This document shows, piece by piece, positions 11,115-22,672 of a DNA stretch of 64,000 bases. Position numbers and translations under genes: made by a program. A model generated the notes under the pieces. The model did no database searches and had not been told where the DNA came from. It saw only the letters and a program-made list of their open reading frames with translations. How positions within the stretch are numbered: the first letter of the stretch is position 1; each line of letters starts with the position of its first letter. The DNA is from Polytrichum commune. Taxonomy: Eukaryota > Streptophyta > Polytrichopsida > Polytrichales > Polytrichaceae. The stretch is taken from the NCBI GenBank assembly GCA_950295325.1, contig OX485806.1, forward strand, positions 19,654,001 through 19,718,000, written 5' to 3'.

Positions 11115-12230
11115 AGTTTGTGACAAGTCAACATATATCAAAGCACTTGCCAATTTATATAAATTGGCATAGAGCACCTTTAATTTGACCAATCAACTCT
11201 CGCGCACATAAATGTTTTGAAAATTGTCTACAATATTATATATGTTCAACGGCCTCACGAGCTTTGAGGGAATCTACATTGAGCTTCCGCCAATCAAACA
11301 TGCCATAATCAATAAGAACATGCTACACGTATCGATTGATGTGCTTTTTGTTTTAGGATTCGTCTTGAAGAAAGTTGGTCTCTTACATGTATGTGTGTGT
11401 GTAACCCGTTTCCCACTTGTCAAGCATATCGATGTTGTGGTGATTGGGCAACTTTGGAGTCGATTTTCATGTTGAGAATTATGTAGCCATGTATTGGTTT
11501 AAGTTCACCAACAAGTGATGCTCCCTCCTCATCATGGTCAAATAAACCAATGTGAATTTATTTTTAGTTTCCTTTACTTCTAGCACAAAGCCCATCTTAG
11601 AAAAACACCTTCCCACATAATTGAGACCCCTTACATTAAGTGGGTTGACTTTGGTTACTAATATAAATCAAACGCGCATATTTGACTAGGTGATTCAGTG
11701 CAAACCTAAGAACGTATATGAAAAGGACATATGTTAAAAAAAATTATAAAAGAAATGGGACTAAGTGCTCAAATTTTGTTAACCATTGTGGACTCAATAG
11801 TCAACAAAATTGAAAGGCATGTGTGACGTTCTTATGGCTCCACATCAATGAGCTTTGATCATAGGTCCTTTGCATACATTTGCAAACGCATTCAAATTTC
11901 AGCCTCACAAATCCGAGTAAGTAATACAAGCCAACAAACAACAACAAAAGTAACCAAATAAGGCCCATCTACCTTAGTTGCTCTTCTATTAATAATTCCT
12001 TGAACTTGCAGCAAACGAAGAATGGGAATTGTCAAACACAAGCGTACCACTCATTTATCCACATAAAAGTCTATAAATATTTTGCAACTTGGAGGTTGCC
12101 TTTTTTAGTTGATTTGACTCCGGGGTTAGCTTCAAAGACCCCAAGTTAGTTTACTCAAGGTCATTTGAGATGAACCAACAAGAAACCTATAGGGGTCAAG
12201 TTTTTATGTTGGATGAATGAGAGGTAAATG
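11115..12230. other. No gene seen
   Basis: AT-rich sequence with a few short unsupported open frames. No transposon end was recognised. Confidence 0.5.
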
Positions 12231-12380
12231 ACATTACTCAGTGGTATGGGTCCTCGTAATATAACAATGGGATGTGGGAGCTCAGAGTGAATCTAATTAG
12301 GTCTCCATGTGCAACTTTTGGAGCATCCCACTATTATACTATGAGGGCCCACAAAACGAGAGCATAACATTGAGTAATGT
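12231..12380. mobile_element. Foldback MITE family F, copy 1
   Basis: A 150-bp element with ends ACATTACTCA and TGAGTAATGT. Internal arms around GGGTCCTCGTAATATAAC and TATACTATGAGGGCCCAC pair with each other. A second copy is at 26931-27083. Confidence 0.8.
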
Positions 12381-12397
12381 AATGTACACTCATACGG

Positions 12398-12541
12398 TCC
12401 GAGATGACCCTAAACTACCGGGTGATAGTGCAGAGGTACCCATTCCCAAATAGAGTGGTTGGCAGCTCGACTCCCACTGTGAAACCTTCTATCTACTTGA
12501 TGGAATAAACAAACAAACAAACAAACAAATAAATAAATAAT
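12398..12541 (+). mobile_element. tRNA-derived SINE, copy 1
   Basis: It aligns block by block with the complete SINE at 53796-53990: GATGACC-TAAAC-ACCGG near the 5' end, GAGGTTGG-like sequence before a diverged B box (AGCTCGACTCCCACTGTG), then CTCTACTTGA-GGAA. The sequence after that point is replaced by an (AAAC)n(AAAT)n tail. This copy is therefore shortened at the 3' end. Its B box departs from the GGTTCGANNCC consensus, so it is unlikely to be transcribed now. Confidence 0.72.
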
Positions 12542-12699
12542 CTAAGTAGGTAGGAAGCGAAGAGCCCTCCCACCGCAAAGTAGGCAGTTAAACCCCACCC
12601 TGCATGAGGAGGATTCTCGTACAAGGTAGGGCCAACAGACTCAAATTCACGTCGGATTGCCCGACGTTATTCATTCATCTACGTCGTATACCACAAAAC

Positions 12700-13272
12700 G
12701 AAACGGGAAAACCAACTGCTAGTTACAAATGAACCTGTTGAGTTCGACAAGTAACCGGTTGAAGTTCCAGACTTCAGGAAGAAAACCAATCATTTTAGAA
12801 GAATCTATGGAATATACCTAAAACTAATGAAGGAAAACCGAAAGATGTCAAACATGTGACCGGTTGGAAACACTACACTTAATAGGTAGATTAGTGTTGG
12901 AAACACTAATAGTCGACGAAAACGCTAAATGTAAATTGTCTCTATAGTGTTAGAACACTAAATGTCAACTCTAACACTATTTGTACCAAGTAGTAACTTT
13001 AAATATTTACATGAGCGCATTTAGTGTTATATGATATTTTGTAAATCTTGGAATGAAGAATTGAAGGAAGAAGAATATGAGAACCTCATAAAAGGTATAA
13101 TTTGTTCAAACCCTATTCAAACACTAATTGTAATATCAGTTGAAAATTAGTGTTTTAGGTAACTATTGCATCTAACACTAATCTTCATCTAACACTAATC
13201 TACCTATTTAGTGTAGCTAGAGTTGAGGCTCTCAACCGGTAATTAATGTCCCCAAAAATCTCCCGGACACTG
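12700..13272. mobile_element. hAT-like MITE family C, interrupted copy
   Basis: It shares the blocks AACCGGTTGAAGTT, AGACTTCAGGA, GAAAACCGAAAGATGTCAAC and ATGTNACCGGTTGGA with the copies at 29610-29836, 47954-48400 and 62911-63132. Complete ends of the family read CA(A/G)TGATCGGGG, compatible with hAT termini, but a clean 8-bp duplication was not found. A family-B-like element (12873-13218) is inserted in the middle; the host sequence resumes with CTCAACCGGT and ends near CCCGGACACTG. Confidence 0.7.
12873..13218. mobile_element. MITE family B variant nested in a family C element
   Basis: Inverted ends CTACACTTAATAGGTAGATT and AATCTACCTATTTAGTGTAG, about 26 bp with one or two mismatches. Further short subterminal copies of ACACTAAT/AACACTAAATG are present. 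The host family C sequence continues on both sides, so this insertion is the younger event. Confidence 0.82.
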
Positions 13273-13489
13273 GTAGACAATAATTCCTTCTCTTTCTCTG
13301 CACGGCCATAATGAATCTAACTAACAGTTTGTCAGCGGCCTTTGGCAGGGCCCCAGATTTCTCATGCACATGCTTCATATATGGCAGCAGCAGCAGCATA
13401 AGTTATATAACTTGAATGCGGGGGCATGCATCAAGATCCCTTCCGAAAGTCTCTAAAGTGACCTTAAAGCCTGCGTCCGGGCCGGGAAT

Positions 13490-13618
13490 CCGAGTTGTTT
13501 TCAACTCTCAACCGGTTACATGCATGTTGACATCTTTCGGTTTTTTCTTCATTAATTCGAGGTATATTCCATGGATTCCCTCTAAAATGATCGACCGGTT
13601 CGTGTATAACTACTAGTC
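13490..13618 (-). mobile_element. hAT-like MITE family C fragment (reverse)
   Basis: Contains AACCGGTTACATG, GTTGACATCTTTCGG and GGTATATTCCATGGATTCC, the reverse of the family C internal blocks. It is followed at once by a C-rich run (13622-13640). Neither end of the element is intact. Confidence 0.65.
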
Positions 13619-13689
13619 GGTTCCCCCCCCCCTCCCCCCGGGCGTTAATTGCTTGAAGACTTTTGTCGGTGGCGGCGCCGGCTCTAGCA

Positions 13690-14060
13690 TTTGTTGTTGT
13701 TCATCACTTAAGGTGGACGTGTGTGATTTGGATACTTTTTGTCTCTTGGCATCCACTTCTCGTAGGGAACGGAACACACGAGTCGGGTGAGATGATTGAT
13801 TGATTACCCGACCTAAATTGTGCATGGAACCCATTGTCTTTATTACTTTCGGAGTTCACATGACTATCTTATCCGTTATCAAAGTGATGAGTTTTGTGCT
13901 CGTTGAGTTGTCACTTATGTCCTCCCCAATGCTCCCCAAACATGTTCACCGTTGAGCTTTAGAATGGTTGGCGTATTTTGAGCATATGGTACAATCTCTT
14001 TTGAACACCTGTCTTTTTGGTGTGTTGGAATCATACACATCTATCTTTACATGCGTGTGG
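13690..14060. repeat. Dispersed repeat family E copy
   Basis: Carries the CACTTCTCGTAGG block, then ATCTTATCCGTTATCAAAGTG, then GTACAATCTCTTTTGAACAC, in the family order. A poly-C run (13622-13640) lies just before it. Confidence 0.6.
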
Positions 14061-15790
14061 TCATGTTGTGTGCACTTCCAACTCCACAAACAATGTTGGG
14101 CATTGAATCATTTGGGAAGTATATCGTCCGTTTCGCAATTGTGGACAACGAATAGTATTGTCATGTCATGTTCTAGAATTGGAATTGAAATGTAGAAGTT
14201 ATAATAAGCCAATATTGAAGATTGTCTTTATTGTTTAGCAATGAAGATCGAAGCCAAATCTCCCCAAAACCGTCTTCAAAAACTTCACCCTAATTCAACA
14301 ACTTGTTTCTATATGTAAAAAGTGTGTACTAACTCTCATGATGGGTATAACTATACGGATGGCATCTTTGTAAGGTTAGGATTGTTCACTAGAAAAAATC
14401 AAGTGTACTCGTGTCCTAACTCATAAGAATATAACATAAACGTGTACATTGATATGGTCGGGCACATGCAGCTAACCAAACCAAACAAAACCCTCGTTGG
14501 CCTTTAGATGTTGAATGTCATGCAAGCTCTACCGAGTATGTTCACTCGTGAACATCGTGTATGGTGTTCTCTAGTGAAATTCGCTACCTTGACCTACCGA
14601 CACCATGCAACGGTTTTCAAACTTTGCCATGTGAGTGTGTGCACATGTGGAATGGGATGAGAATATGGCATGTTGTGTTGGAGATCAACTTGGTTTTCGC
14701 ACTCTTGACCTTAGCTAGGTTTTGCCACACTAGGTCTACTCAACGGTAACGTTATATGACCTCGAGGTGCGGTTAGTAGCCCATCGGTTAGTTGTCCATC
14801 GAAGGCTTTGATTGTCAATCTTGGGATGGAGTTGTCCAAACTCCCACAAGCATCTCCGTACGGAAGGAGGTATATATATGTGGGGCCTTGTACGGTCACT
14901 CTTCTTAAACGAATGATGACCACTATTTGGGTTGTTATAAGGTATCCGTGCCTTAAGGTCTCTCTCTCCACACTTGACCCTAGTTAAAATATGTCATCTT
15001 TGCAAAGAATTCCGAGCCGTTTATTCATGGTGTGAGTTCACACAACCATTGGATGAACCGGTTCCCAAGCCTCAAAAGGTCAAGAATTTCATTGGCTCTC
15101 CCCACATGTTGTGCGTTTTATCCAAAGAAGTTGCCATGTCGTCAAACCTTGAGTGTTTTTTTGGTGTGCCTTCTCACATGGTCTTATATAAAACTCCATC
15201 CACTAGGGTAGACGTGAGTGGACACCATTCGGTAGTTAGTCTTGATCGGACACCACTATTTGAGTGGCATGTCATTAGGTGTGATTCCAACAACATACAC
15301 CAAGAAAATACGTGCCCAAAATATATTGGGTTGGATATTCATATGAGCTTTCAAAATGTTTTCACATGAACTTTCATATTTTCACACTAGCTTTCAATAT
15401 TCATATGAGCTTTCAACATATTTTCTTGGTGTATGGCTCAAAATATGATAACCATTTTAGGTCCAATAGTCAACATGATTGGATTAGGGGGGGGGGGAGG
15501 CTATATGACCATTAAATGCCTATGAAAATAGTTACTTTCAAAATCATCAAGATATTCATATGAGCTTTCAAAATCATGAGGAAAGTGGTTGTGGTGTCAA
15601 CATGGATTTGCGAACCATTTCAAACTACGTGTTTGTTTCATATCCTAGGAGAAGTGGCTTATCAAATCAAGTAACCATTTAACACCCATCTAACTTCACT
15701 CTACTTTACATAACCTTGCCTAGGAATCATTGTGCAATTTGCCATTGAATTAACCATTGTGTGTTCTATTCCAAGATAACAAATGATCTG
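14061..15790. other. No gene seen; short direct repeats
   Basis: No supported coding region. ATTCATATGAGCTTTCAA occurs three times, at 15337-15354, 15399-15416 and 15554-15571, with weaker variants between. A poly-G run lies at about 15486-15497. Confidence 0.55.
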
Positions 15791-15954
15791 GATACCTATA
15801 TTTGAGTGGTAGGTGGCTAGGTGTGGATCTAAAAACAAACGTCACAATGACAAAGATTGTTCATGTGCTATGCATGAACAATCTCTTTTAATGTCTTTGT
15901 GATGTCCATTTTTAGATCCCCACCTAACCACACACCACTCAATTATAGGTTGTC
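15791..15954. repeat. Long near-perfect hairpin
   Basis: The left arm (15791-15865) and right arm (15873-15954) are inverted copies of the same family E segment, about 75-80 bp each, around a 7-base loop (TGCTATG). The innermost stem, AAGATTGTTCATG against CATGAACAATCT, is perfect, and GTGGATCTAAAAAC pairs with TTTTTAGATCCCCAC. If transcribed, it would fold into a long hairpin of the kind that yields small RNAs in plants. No promoter was recognised. Confidence 0.85.
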
Positions 15955-16317
15955 AAATAAGACCATTGATCAAATAAAGCATGTTCACACTAGGTGTGAT
16001 ATTGCGCCACCATTAGTTAGCAAACAACACGGTTAGGCGACTTTATGTAAAATTTCAAGTATTACAACTTTGGCCAATGGGTGTCAAGGGCAGTGGCTAA
16101 ACTACTACTATATAAACCCTTGAAGGGGAGAGCATCTTCTAGTAGCTATAGGTTTGGCATTTGCTTGAGCTAAAACCAAGCATTAAATGTTGCCACATGG
16201 ACATCCACCTAGGACTGGCAATCATTGTTAGTAGTAGGTTGGAATACAAAGTAACTAAAATTCTCTTTCCGGCTAAAACCCCTTTATTTTTTTGCATCAA
16301 GTGGACAAGGGCCTTTA

Positions 16318-16495
16318 GGGCCGGTTCACATGGGGTCCCAAGTCCCAAGTCCCATTCATGTTAGCAAGTCCCAATATGGAGGCAAAGTCCCAACTTGTGA
16401 GCCTCAAGTAACCACTAAAATATGATTAATCATAGTGCATTATGTTTCCCTAACCAATCAGAGCCATTGAAATCCGTCATGGGCCTTTTTGTTCG
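16318..16495 (+). mobile_element. MITE family D, left-end fragment
   Basis: Begins GGGCCGGTTCACATGGGGTC directly after TTA (16315-16317) and continues with repeats of AAGTCCCAAGTCCCA and GAGCCTCAAGTAACCA, as in the complete copy at 22673-23543. No matching right end was found nearby. Confidence 0.7.
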
Positions 16496-16498
16496 GTA

Positions 16499-16598
16499 TG
16501 CATGAGGGGGAGTTGCATTACAGGGAACATGGACACATGTGCTCGGCTACTACCTCGCACAATGTCCTTATTCCCCATAATGCACTCCCCCTCATACA
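16499..16598. repeat. Short foldback element
   Basis: Arms ATGCATGAGGGGGAGTTGCA and TGCACTCCCCCTCATACAT face each other across about 60 bases. It separates the family D fragment from a family E copy and may be an inserted foldback element. No second copy was seen in the window. Confidence 0.65.
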
Positions 16599-16599
16599 T

Positions 16600-16860
16600 T
16601 ACCTATTAGTTTTCTCTTTGCACGCACTTGTCTTAGGATATGAAATAGACAATCAGTGCGAGATGATTAGCAAATCCAAATTTGTGCCCATAACCATTTG
16701 CCTCGTAGCTTTTGGAGCTCATTTAAATATCTTATCCATAATCAAAGTGAAGGTTCTCATGCTCAGTAAGTGTTCATACATACATGTCCTCCCAATTTTG
16801 TTGACTATTGAGTCCGATAGGATTTTAGCTCATAGTCCAATCTCATTTAACATATTTTAA
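16600..16860. repeat. Dispersed repeat family E copy
   Basis: Contains TTAGGATATGAAATAGACAA, GTGCGAGATGATTAGCAAAT and TAGTCCAATCTCATTTAAC in family order. It ends where the transposase remnant begins. Confidence 0.65.
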
Positions 16861-16862
16861 AA

Positions 16863-17860
16863 ATGGTAGCAATGTCATTGCATAGGTTAAGTAGCGGCGA
16901 TGGACTGCAAAGTATAGGAGACTTGTATGGGATTCACAAGAACATAATAATGTGGGAATTTTGTAAGGTTGTTAGGAAGCATTTGCAACCAAATTTTATA
17001 CAAACTTTGGATGAATCACAATTTAGGGTTTTAGCTAGAAGGTTCGAACAACTGCATAGTATACCGTACGTTACAGGGGCAATAGGCGGTTTACATATTC
17101 ATGTTTTAGCTCCGGTAGTTGGTGCATAATATTATTACTGAAGGAAAACATTTGACCCAACATTTTTACAAGGGATTGTTGGATCAGATTGTATGTTCTA
17201 AAATTATGAATTCGGATGGGTAGGAAGTCTACACAATTGGACCGTATTCCAGGTGATGAAATTCAGATGGGCATGTATAAAGAGAAAATACTAGCCATAC
17301 AAACTTGTCGGAGACGCTGCGTGAATAGTGAGGCCGTAGATGTAATGTCCGTTTAAGGGTCGGAAGGCAACATTGTCCGGTAAAGAAACAAACTAAAATT
17401 TTATATAGTCTTCAACTAGAATGTATGTAGAAAGAGCATTCGGTATATTGAAATGTAGATGGAGGTTGATAATGAAACGATTGGAGATAACATTAAGAAA
17501 TATGTCAGATATTGTATCTATATGTAAAGTGTTGCATAATTTATATAATGTGAACAATGAAGGTATCGAAGAGAACTGAATTGTAGAAGCAAAAAACCAA
17601 CTAGCTACAAAAATTACTAAGGGATAATTTTGAGAAGCAAGTGAATTGCGGGGGGATAGAGCAGGACTCGTTGAAGTGAAGAGAAGAATTTTTGGCTATA
17701 AACATAATTATTTTCATAAAGAGAAAATAAGAAGGCTAATGACCTTCTAAGGGAAGCCACAATTATGTATAATTTACTAGCAGAAAGGGTGCGGCAGTAC
17801 AAAATACGGTATACATCCGGTATATTGGATACATATAAAGATAGTGATAGTGATATAATA
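16863..17860 (+). pseudogene. PIF/Harbinger transposase (DDE_Tnp_4), inactivated
   Basis: The first 88 codons (16863-17129) read like the N-terminal half of plant HARBI1-type transposases: a helix-turn-helix block with LSSGDGLQSIGDLYGIH, then a CKVVRKHLQP segment and an RFEQLHSIPYVTGAIGG strand. Past the first stop the match continues in frame with stops: FDPTFLQGIVGSDCMF, YEFGWVGSLHNWTVFQ (17140-17260), and, after a degenerate stretch, RMYVERAFGILKCRWRL and VLHNLYNV (17415-17560). The family catalyses transposition with three acidic residues. Here the first Asp is Gly (GAIGG), the second is Asn (LHNW) and only the Glu of VERAFG remains. With several stops, it is certainly dead. Confidence 0.9.
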
Positions 17861-17869
17861 GCATAGTAA

Positions 17870-18183
17870 TTAAAATTTATCTAAAAGAGCAACAAAATCT
17901 CTATCTATGTTTTTTAGAAAATTGATAGATTCATGGAACGATGCACGAAGAGCTCCAAAATTACTGACAACTCGTTCTAAAAAAACTTCTAATTTCTTCT
18001 TGAGTTTTTTTCTTGTCTTGTGAGCCACCTGTTGTTGGTGTAGTAACCGATATTGTTTGACAAGAGATAGATGTAAAGGAAATAACATCTTCTCCAAATG
18101 ATTCCGTTGTACATGCTGGAATTTGATTTTGTACACTTGCTCTGCCTCCAAATCATTCGTTCATTTCTTAAGACTATATACAT
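17870..18183 (-). pseudogene. Possible second ORF of the Harbinger element, coiled-coil fragment
   Basis: A minus-strand frame of 93 codons (17870-18151) is rich in Lys, Gln and Leu and ends in a helix-like segment (ERVVSNFGALRASFHESINF). It runs towards the transposase remnant, tail to tail. Plant PIF/Harbinger elements usually carry a second gene for a Myb/SANT-like DNA-binding partner whose C-terminal part is helical. Position and character fit that, but the Myb part is not present and no diagnostic residue was seen. It could also be a chance frame. Confidence 0.35.
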
Positions 18184-18189
18184 TCTCGC

Positions 18190-19689
18190 ACTTTATTTGA
18201 ATCCGAAACTTCATTGGCCCTCTTATCAGACTTGTATACTTTCATAATGTTTTTGTGTTTTTAAATAAGAGAACCAAGAAAGATTAAAACTTTTGATTAC
18301 AACTACTAAGCGAATTTGTAATTTAATCCAATTGTTTACACCTGCACATAAAATATATCAATAATAGTGGTATGTAAAAATAACGTCCTCTATAAAACCA
18401 ATGTTAATATTTGAATATAATATTTACAAAATAACCACATGATATAGAATTCATAAATCATATTGAACGAAGTAGGCGTAAGATATTAATGATTAATCGG
18501 TCGGGGCGGTAGAATTTTAGAACCTATAAATCGAGGGTGGAAACCTTGTGCACGCGCGAGCTTGAATAAGGGGGAATCCGAATCTTGAAGTCACCGTGGC
18601 AGCGACAAAGCCTTCTATAGCCTCATCATACGGCCCATATACGCCCTCATACTCTCGCATTTAACCCCATTCAATATACATTTGATTTTGGAAATTTAAA
18701 AATTTACTATTAAATTAAAACATAATTTCTATTTCAATAATTACCTTGTTTGTTTGCATTTTTTACAACAAAAAAATTCCATCTCGCCTCAAATGGTAAT
18801 GAGGTGATGCACCTCAAAGTCCCTCCATTTTATCATCAATGTCTCTTCTTCTTCCTCCTCTCGGAGTCGCTGACTTCAATAATATCATTCTTCATCTTCT
18901 TCATCATCTTCGGTCCTCTTTTTGTTACTCTCATTTTATTTTATTTTGAAAACAAATTTTGTTGTTGGTGATGTCACTATTGTTGTTGTTGTTTTCGTTG
19001 TTGCTCATGTTGTCACTATTTTTGTTCATGATGCTTTAGGCTGCTCATCCATTTGTTGACCTTCGAAAAAATTAAAGATTGGTGGATGTCGAAATACATT
19101 AGAAGGTGAAGACAACAAATTAGGATTGTGCATCATCTCCAAAATAGATGATTTTTTATTCCCCAAAAATGGAATTCTCATATCTTATATCCATTGCGAA
19201 TTTTGTAACCATGTCTTTGTGACTCCATACATGACTCTTCATCTGCAGTGTATCCCTCTATTCTTGCAAAAAACAAATCTAAGACTACTATACAATGCCA
19301 CAATATGTTGATAAGAGAAATGAGAGCATGTTGTATATAACAACATTATATACATATTTTAGTTAATTTCATGTTTTATTGTTTTATTGTATATTTTTAT
19401 TTTTTCATGCTATTTATTATTATTTAACGTTCTAATAGTATTTTGGATTAAAATTCTACTAATTTAATTTAATCAATTTAATTTATCATTTTTAATTTAT
19501 CATTTTATTGTCCGTTTAACGTTTTACCTTGTTTAGTTAATTTAACATTTTTCTTTTATAGAAATTTAGACGTCATACTTGTCTTTTTGGAATTATATGG
19601 TTATATTGGTTTTTTGAATTATGATATTTTTGTAGTGAAGGATAGCCACCATATCACGCACAACCCTCAATAACAATTGTTAAAAATTT
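18190..19689. other. No gene seen; low-complexity AT-rich DNA
   Basis: Dominated by T-rich and AT-rich sequence, including (GTT)n-like stretches near 18980-19010 and long AT-rich blocks at 19330-19560. A short GC-richer patch at 18495-18670 has no recognisable content. It could contain the decayed flank of the Harbinger element, but no terminal repeat was identified. Confidence 0.5.
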
Positions 19690-19953
19690 ATTAAAACAAC
19701 ATTTCCCTACCATGGGTCCTTGTATTGTCCTACCAGATCAACTCTCTTGCCTCTCTCAACGCAAAACCCATTCGACCATGTCAGTGCATTTATTAGGCTT
19801 TAAAAATTATGTTTTGGGGACCTCGATCTCCATGGCCCCTATGCCATTTTTTCTCTAGTGTAAACCGAAGTTATCCTGGGTCGAGTTCAGCAGCCAATCA
19901 GAGCTCTTACATCGCCCTAGGACAACTTCATGGTCCATAGTGTAAACCGGCCC
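19690..19953. mobile_element. MITE family A, right-end fragment
   Basis: Ends ...GGTCCATAGTGTAAACCGGCCC followed by TAA and matches the right half of the copy at 3215-3659 (blocks CATGTCAGTGCATT and GGACCTCGATCTCCATGG). The left end is missing or unrecognisable. Confidence 0.75.
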
Positions 19954-21576
19954 TAAGATGTTGAACCAAGTACCACTCTCATGTAACCCATTTCCAAAAG
20001 AAGACAATTGGCTCCGGTCAAAGAGGCTCTTCATTCATGCTTGCTCCTCAAAAGGAGGCCACACACACCCAAAACCAAGGGTTTCCACAAAAAGTTGTCT
20101 CGGACTGGAGAGGTGAAACCATATGTTTTGAAACTTGGGGCCACACTACATGCACAAATGAGCTGCCGTTGTCATTACTTTAGTGACACCCCACCTCAAA
20201 AACGACTACTTTACAAAATGATCATTTCAAACATCTAAGACCAGATGTTGCATTCTTATTGGCTCCCAAAACAATGGGCCATGTCCCCCCCCCCCCTCAA
20301 ATATTTCAAGAGCTAGTAATATGGTGGGAAAGTGAAGCCTTATTCCCAACTGCCAATGCAATGAAGAATCAAGTTTTTAATATAACTCCCGGAATGCTAG
20401 GAATATGGCGTTAGTGGGAGAAAACCGGCCGTTTCACAACTTGCACCCCCCCCCCTCCCCCCCGGCCCCCTTTTTGAAGTAGTTGACGTTTATATATACC
20501 TATCTAGGTGAATACATGTTTGTGTGGATAGGAATATAGTAGGTATTGAAAGAGCCCTTCGGTCCCCTTACAAAGTTGGTGACATACATGTACGAGCTAC
20601 CTATGAAATGATTGTGATCCAATACGTACTTAAGTGTGGACCATCCCGAGGCCATCATCCAAACAGACATGCTTTTGAGGCTTTTAAGAACACACTCATG
20701 CACTTTCGAGGCACCCAATTTGACTTATAGCTATGGTTTGTGGCCCTATTGTGGGCATTTTCAACTCCCAACATTTCATTATTTTAGTGGTGGTTCAAAT
20801 GGGCAATCATCTTATGCGATTAGCAATTGCAATTACACATATCTATTGCATTTCAAGTTTTTTAAATTGTAGTGTAGACATAACAATTGTAAGGGGTCAA
20901 AACGAAGGTTTTGTTCTCTTTGGTGATCACATAGCCCCCCTTACATGTGTTCGGTGTGTATTGAATCCACAATGGTTATTGTGTTTTGCCACATAGTTCA
21001 ATTTCATTAACACACATGTTTTTCTCACGGTCCATTTCCTTGTCATATAAGTATCAGTCAAATATAGACATTCAACTATCTCTTAAAGGTCCAAGCAAAA
21101 TCTCCTTAAATCACCTAAAAAAAACATCTTAATTTTTAAATTAAAAATAATAAACCTTAAATAATGGATTTGACACTACAAACTAAAGCTTTGTAAAGTT
21201 GAGATTGTTCACAAAAAATCTATGCTATCCACATGTTCCAAAACATAAAATTATGACATGTACACTAATATGGCTGAATAGATATGGATGCCAAGACATA
21301 AATGTCCTTGGAAGGTTTTTGGGGGTTAAGAAGAGTGACCATGTCATGCTTAAATACCTTATTTCCAACTCCACACCCATTCTACCCGGCCTATCCTTGT
21401 GCCCAAAGTATACAATTACATGTTGCCACTTGATTTCCGCTGACTCAAACTCCACACACACAACATGCATTCCCTTTAACCCTTAAGTGTCTAAGAGGCC
21501 CATGATAGGCCTCTTCATGGATAAAAACATGTATTTGAGTTCCATATTTCCATTTGAAGCAAATCATGTCGGTACA
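19954..21576. other. No gene seen; two poly-C runs
   Basis: Poly-C runs lie at 20287-20296 and 20447-20464. Short open frames at 20008-20238 and 20500-21486 show no motif. No transposon ends were recognised. Confidence 0.5.
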
Positions 21577-21872
21577 CTAAATGCGATAGTTAGTTTTTGA
21601 TTGTATTTAATGTTGGTACCACTCTACCCTACTCAACACTAATTTTCAATTCCTTGACAATTAGTTTTAGAAGATATGTTGGAATTCTCCTTTTATCATT
21701 GTTTTCTTGTTCATATCCTTACTATTACTAAATTCAAACATGTAACTTCCACATATAACCATAGTTGATATTTAGTGTTCGAGTTAGCATTTAATCTTAC
21801 TTACTTTCATAGGGTTATTGACGTTTAGTGTATGCATTCATATTTAGTGTTTCAAACACTAAATATCATATC
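21577..21872. mobile_element. MITE family B variant
   Basis: Left end TACACTAAATGCGATAGTTAG; right end ACACTAAATATCATATCTAG followed by TGTAG. The internal sequence differs from the common family B copies, with scattered subterminal copies of ATTTAGTGT. Confidence 0.65.
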
Positions 21873-22625
21873 TAGTGTAGTGACCTTATTTTAAATCAAC
21901 TCATTCTTCAAACACACTTGTTGAATTGATTGAAGTACTTTTGATATCAGTGAAGATTTAAATTCAAGTATCCAACCTCACTGATATTGGATGCAAACAC
22001 ATACGTTGTAATTCGATCGTCAATGTCAAGTATGAGTAAACTTTCATGTTCTCTTGACACAAGACAATGTACAAGACAAGGTTTCAAACCCATCAATATT
22101 TAAAATGCGATTCATGACCTTGATGAGGTCCATATGGGTTGCGCATTTCATTGTATATTGAGATCCCACGTCCTTTTAAGGGCTCAAGTTTGGAAATGGG
22201 TGGTGTAGAACCTAACATATATAGATAGGTCTTCAAAACTTCCAAGGTCCCACTCACATGAACAATGCTCTCTATATTATTGCTCATAATGAATCGGGGT
22301 CTCATGCCCATGGATTTTGTGACGAGATCATGGCGAGATGCAGATTCCCCGACCAATCACACCACATGGAAGTGGAGAAAGATACCATCATTTGTTATGT
22401 AGGCAAGCCCGTACTCCACTTTGTTAGCCGATTGGTCCTAGAAGGCTAACTCTCAACACGTTATTGATTTACTTGTTGTATTTATGATTTCAACTATCTC
22501 AAATCCCCACCCACCCACCCACCCAAAAGGAGGAAAGAAAAAGAAAAGAAAAAAGGAAAAAGAATAGAAAAGAAAAGAAAAGACATGACCAACTTGGCAC
22601 GACGTAGATGTCTCTTGTTTGCACA
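21873..22625. other. No gene seen; simple repeats
   Basis: Contains (CCCA)n at about 22505-22524 and a purine-rich AAAAG tract at 22528-22582. No gene was recognised. Confidence 0.5.
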
Positions 22626-22672
22626 AGTTTATCTTTGCAACTGCTTCTCATAGGATATGGAACACGCAAATA

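Noticed and set aside
18750-18971. 73-codon hydrophobic frame
   Set aside because: T-rich low-complexity DNA naturally reads as Phe/Leu/Ile; no start context or homology.
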